DNA from: Megamonas sp. UBA1799
GTDB lineage: Bacteria > Bacillota > Negativicutes > Selenomonadales > Selenomonadaceae
DNA length: 46,000 nucleotides
Assembly: GCA_002319815.1 (NCBI GenBank)
Contig: DCFR01000009.1
Location: 1 to 46,000 of the forward strand
Direction of reading: 5' to 3'
Position numbers and translations under genes: made by a program. Below the pieces are notes generated by a model. That model did not search any database. It was not told the DNA's origin and saw only the letters and a list, made by a program, of their open reading frames with translations. Shown piece after piece: positions 43,213-46,000 of the stretch. Position 1 is the stretch's first letter. Each line of letters starts with the position of its first letter.

Positions 43213-44418
43213 TTAAGATAAAACGGTCATAGTATCCAAAATCGGCAAGGCGATTGCAAAGACAAGAGTTCCAATCATGGCACCGATGATCAAAATCATC
43301 ATGGGTTCAATCATGATTTTTAACCGTTCCATCGCCGTATCATTTTCCGATTGGCAAAAAGCCGTAATTTTTTGCAAAACGCCGGTTAGCTCGCCGGTTG
43401 CTTCTCCTGCTGCCAATAACTCCATCAACATCGCGGGAAAAAGGTGGCTTTTGTTCAGCGCCGCCGACAGGCCGTATCCCTTTTGTATATCTTCATGCGC
43501 GCGTAAAAAAATTCGCTGGATATAAGCATTTTGCGTAATGTCCTGCAGCATTTTGACTGCCTGGTCCATGACAATGCCGCTGTTCAGCAGAATTGCTAAC
43601 GTACTGGCAAAGCGGATAAATTCATTTTGAATGAGCAGTTTTCCCAACACCGGACATTGCAGCAGCCAGGAATCAATGAGCAGACGATATTTACTTTTTT
43701 GATACAGCCGATACAGGAGATATACCAGCAATAACAATGTGCCGAGAAGAACAACGCCGTAGTTTTGCAGTAAAAAGCTGCATTGCAGCAACAGTCGGGT
43801 TGGCAGCGGCAAATCTGTATGTAAGTTATCAAACAAGCTGATAAACGCCGGTAAAACAAAATATATGATAAACCCTGCAGCGACAACCGCAACGCTTAAG
43901 AGCAAAAAAGGATACAGCATAATGGTAATGATTTTTTCCCTGACAGCGTAGTTCTTTTCCAGATATTCCGATAAAGCCTGCAAAATATCCTCCAGATTGC
44001 CACTGGCTTCTCCCGCAGCAATTAAAGCCACCATGGTCGGCGGGAAAATCCCTGGATAATGATGCAGCGCCTCAGCCAGTTTGCTGCCAGCTTGTATTTG
44101 CTGATGTATCTGCTGCAGTACTTTTTGCCGCGCTGAAGTATTGTGCTGAAGCAATAAAATTTTCAAACTTTCATCAATGGATAAACCGGCATGAATCAGA
44201 ACGGAAAATTCACGGCAAAAAACGACCGCATATTTTGTCTGGTTGCCCCAGCCATGCCAACGGAATTTTTTTTCAGAATCAGCGATCAGCGCCAAATCGG
44301 CAATAAACAATCCTTTTTGCGTAATAAAACGCGCGGCTTCACGAGATGAAGCCGCTTGAATCCGGCCCTTTACTATTGTTCCCTGTATATTTTTAGCTGT
44401 ATAAGAAAACTCTGCCAA
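43213..44418 (-). CDS. pilC: Pilus assembly inner-membrane platform protein PilC/GspF
   Basis: The platform protein on which the motor ATPases act. The 401-residue protein has the N-terminal motif FSYTAKNIQGTIVKGRI and two homologous GspF domains. The repeated LIAAGEASGNLEDIL and LLAAGEATGELTGVL mark the two halves; three membrane segments are visible (about 170-190, 220-240, 370-390). The start is TTG at 44418 with GAGGTGG upstream. It sits between pilT and the major pilin gene. Confidence 0.92.
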   Translation of the reverse strand: MAEFSYTAKNIQGTIVKGRIQAASSREAARFITQKGLFIADLALIADSEKKFRWHGWGNQTKYAVVFCREFSVLIHAGLSIDESLKILLLQHNTSARQKVLQQIHQQIQAGSKLAEALHHYPGIFPPTMVALIAAGEASGNLEDILQALSEYLEKNYAVREKIITIMLYPFLLLSVAVVAAGFIIYFVLPAFISLFDNLHTDLPLPTRLLLQCSFLLQNYGVVLLGTLLLLVYLLYRLYQKSKYRLLIDSWLLQCPVLGKLLIQNEFIRFASTLAILLNSGIVMDQAVKMLQDITQNAYIQRIFLRAHEDIQKGYGLSAALNKSHLFPAMLMELLAAGEATGELTGVLQKITAFCQSENDTAMERLKIMIEPMMILIIGAMIGTLVFAIALPILDTMTVLS

Positions 44419-44437
44419 GAATCCACCTCTTTCCTTT

Positions 44438-45472
44438 TTAACGGAAATAACGTTGTGCCGTTTCGGCGGAGATTTGATGTAAACGAGCTAAGGCATTCAT
44501 TGATTGTTCCATTGTTTGCATCCCGGCACTGCCGCCTGACATGATACTGGATTTCATTTGCTGTACATTGCCGGTTCGAATAAGGTTTCGGATCGCCGGT
44601 GACGCCGCCATAGCCTCGACCGCACAAACACGCCCACCATTCAGTGCCGGCACTAATTGTTGGGCAAAAATAGCGGATAAAACAATGGCCAGCTGCGCTC
44701 GTATTTGTCCTTGTTGTTCCGCCGGGAAAAAGCTTTCCAGCCTCAAAACGGTCTCGGCGGCGCTTTGCGTATGCAGGCTGCCTAAAACCAAATGACCGGT
44801 CTCCGCCGCATTGAGCGCCGCTGCAATCGTTTCCGCATCGCGCAATTCTCCCACCACAATGATATCCGGATCTTCACGTAAAGCACTGCGCAGGGCGGTA
44901 GAAAAAGAAAAAAAGTCGGCATTATATTCGCGCTGCTGAATCAGACTTTTTCCTGACGTATGCAGATATTCAATCGGATCTTCCAGTGTAATAATATGCA
45001 ATGCCCGCCGCTGATTAACCGCATCAATGAAAGAAGCCATCGTCGTCGATTTGCCGGCGCCGGTGCGCCCCGTTATCAAAATCAATCCGTGCTGCGTGTC
45101 CAGCAGTTGGGTTAAAAGTGCCGGCATGCCCAACGCCGACAGCGTGGGAATCTGCATCGGGATCACGCGTATGGCCAGAGAAAGAAGGCCCCGCTGGTAA
45201 AAAGCGTTCATCCGAAAACGCTGCGCTGCATAGGTCCAGGCAAAGTCTAAATCATGATTTTGTTGGAACTGTATTCGCTGTTTTTCATTGGTGATCTGAT
45301 CAAAAAACTGTTTTATGGCTGATTCTTCCGGGACCCACTGATTTATCGGCTGCAATTCGCCTTGTATACGGAAAAAAACAACTTGCTGCGGTGATAAATG
45401 AATATCCGAAGCACCTTTTTCAATTGCATATTGCAGAATTTTCGGCCAATATTCTATATTAAAATTCGCCAT
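44438..45472 (-). CDS. pilT: Retraction ATPase PilT
   Basis: The 344-residue protein is a PilT-type motor that depolymerises pili. It shows the Walker A GRTGAGKSTTMASFID, the Asp box ITLEDPIEYL, Walker B DIIVVGELRDAETIAAAL, the His box TGHLVLGSLHT and the C-terminal AIRNLIR motif typical of PilT rather than PilB/GspE. The start has GGAGGAC upstream and overlaps the end of pilB by 14 bases. Its presence suggests a retractable pilus, not a plain type II secretion system. Confidence 0.92.
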   Translation of the reverse strand: MANFNIEYWPKILQYAIEKGASDIHLSPQQVVFFRIQGELQPINQWVPEESAIKQFFDQITNEKQRIQFQQNHDLDFAWTYAAQRFRMNAFYQRGLLSLAIRVIPMQIPTLSALGMPALLTQLLDTQHGLILITGRTGAGKSTTMASFIDAVNQRRALHIITLEDPIEYLHTSGKSLIQQREYNADFFSFSTALRSALREDPDIIVVGELRDAETIAAALNAAETGHLVLGSLHTQSAAETVLRLESFFPAEQQGQIRAQLAIVLSAIFAQQLVPALNGGRVCAVEAMAASPAIRNLIRTGNVQQMKSSIMSGGSAGMQTMEQSMNALARLHQISAETAQRYFR

Positions 45473-46000
45473 AAATTGTCCTCCGGACTTCCTGAATCGT
45501 TGTCAGCCCTGCAATTGATTTTTCAATACCATCGTCCAGCAATGAGGTCATGCCAGTCGCTGCTGTTAATTTTCGAAACGTTGGCAGATCCTGACGCTGC
45601 AGAATTGCGGCGCGCAGGGTGTCGGACACCGGCAATAGTTCATGAATGGCCAGACGGCCTCGATAGCCGGTATGATGACATATTTCGCAGCCGCGGGCAT
45701 GGTATAGCTGTATCCCCGGATAAAAATGCCGACCCAACAAGACGGCCTCCGGTGAGGAAGATTCCACTGTATAAAGTTCCCGGCATTGCGGGCACAGCCG
45801 CCGGACCAGCCGCTGCGCTACAATGCCAATCAGCGCAGCCGAAAGAAGATACGGCATGATCCCCATATCCAGCAGACGAAAAATCGAGCCAACAGCATCT
45901 CCGGTATGTAAAGTAGTGAATAAAAGACGTCCTGTCAAGGCAGCGCGAATGGCAATCTCGGCGGTTTCTTCATCTCGGATCTCCCCCACCATGATGATGT
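45459..46000 (-). CDS. pilB: Extension ATPase PilB/GspE, C-terminal part (cut by window edge)
   Basis: The frame runs off the right edge; only about 180 C-terminal residues are visible. It begins inside Walker B (IIMVGEIRDEETAEIAIRAALTG), followed by TTLHTGDAVGSIFRLLDMG, the four-cysteine zinc motif (CPQC then CEICHHTGY) and the family's GRLAIHELLPV segment. This is the pilus extension motor partner of PilT. The upstream part and start lie beyond the window. Confidence 0.93.
   Translation of the reverse strand, partial: IIMVGEIRDEETAEIAIRAALTGRLLFTTLHTGDAVGSIFRLLDMGIMPYLLSAALIGIVAQRLVRRLCPQCRELYTVESSSPEAVLLGRHFYPGIQLYHARGCEICHHTGYRGRLAIHELLPVSDTLRAAILQRQDLPTFRKLTAATGMTSLLDDGIEKSIAGLTTIQEVRRTIYGEF

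Overview
The window looks like a chromosomal segment of a diderm Firmicute, most likely a member of the Negativicutes (inference). It has Firmicute-style LexA, FtsK/SpoIIIE and a PyrR-type pyrimidine attenuator, together with a type IV pilus/type II secretion-like assembly cluster placed next to aro genes, as in the hofMNOPQ-aroKB/pilMNOPQ-aroKB arrangement of Proteobacteria. Almost every gene is on the minus strand; only lexA and a secreted GDSL-type hydrolase gene are on the plus strand. Many genes appear to start at TTG or GTG.

Layout. 1-4860: a type I-F CRISPR-Cas adaptation/interference pair (cas1 and the fused cas2/3), with no effector (csy) genes and no array in view. It is bracketed by three small hairpins whose 5-bp stem/5-nt loop cores resemble type I-F repeats. 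4861-7090: a membrane diguanylate cyclase, then divergent lexA with a clear promoter and terminator. 7099-11881: a PLP lyase-like gene, a long HflX GTPase carrying an N-terminal JAMM-type motif, a YejK-like nucleoid-associated protein and an unknown gene. 11909-11966: a 58-nt nested palindrome. 12028-21776: a complete UMP biosynthesis operon in transcription order pyrB-pyrC-carA-carB-pyrK-pyrD-pyrF-pyrE, preceded by a strong promoter, a PyrR-binding-like motif and an intrinsic attenuator. 21822-27354: a beta-CASP metallo-beta-lactamase-fold RNase-like protein, murB, a TrmL-like methyltransferase, ilvD with its own promoter and terminator, and cobO. 27444-29057: the plus-strand GDSL protein with FnIII-like repeats. 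29100-34648: ahcY-mtaD-rnhA-ftsK. 34746-35668: tRNA-Lys(CTT) and surE. 35800-38567: aroC-aroK-aroB. 38655-46000: pilB (cut by the window edge), pilT, pilC, a major pilin, a short prepilin peptidase, four minor-pilin-like proteins, a PilM-PilN fusion and PilO.

How they work together. The eight pyr/car genes make UMP from bicarbonate, glutamine and aspartate, and can be switched by premature termination. ahcY and mtaD handle S-adenosylhomocysteine and related nucleosides. aroB, aroK and aroC supply the second, fourth and seventh steps of the shikimate pathway. The pilus genes encode motors, platform, pilins, pilin processing and inner-membrane alignment proteins, but PilP and the secretin PilQ are absent here. 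The most unusual items are the JAMM-HflX fusion, the CRISPR-repeat-like hairpins flanking the I-F cas genes, the nested palindrome after pyrE, and the compact pilus cluster with a PilMN fusion and a peptidase lacking the methyltransferase half. All functional calls come from reading the sequence; no database search was run.
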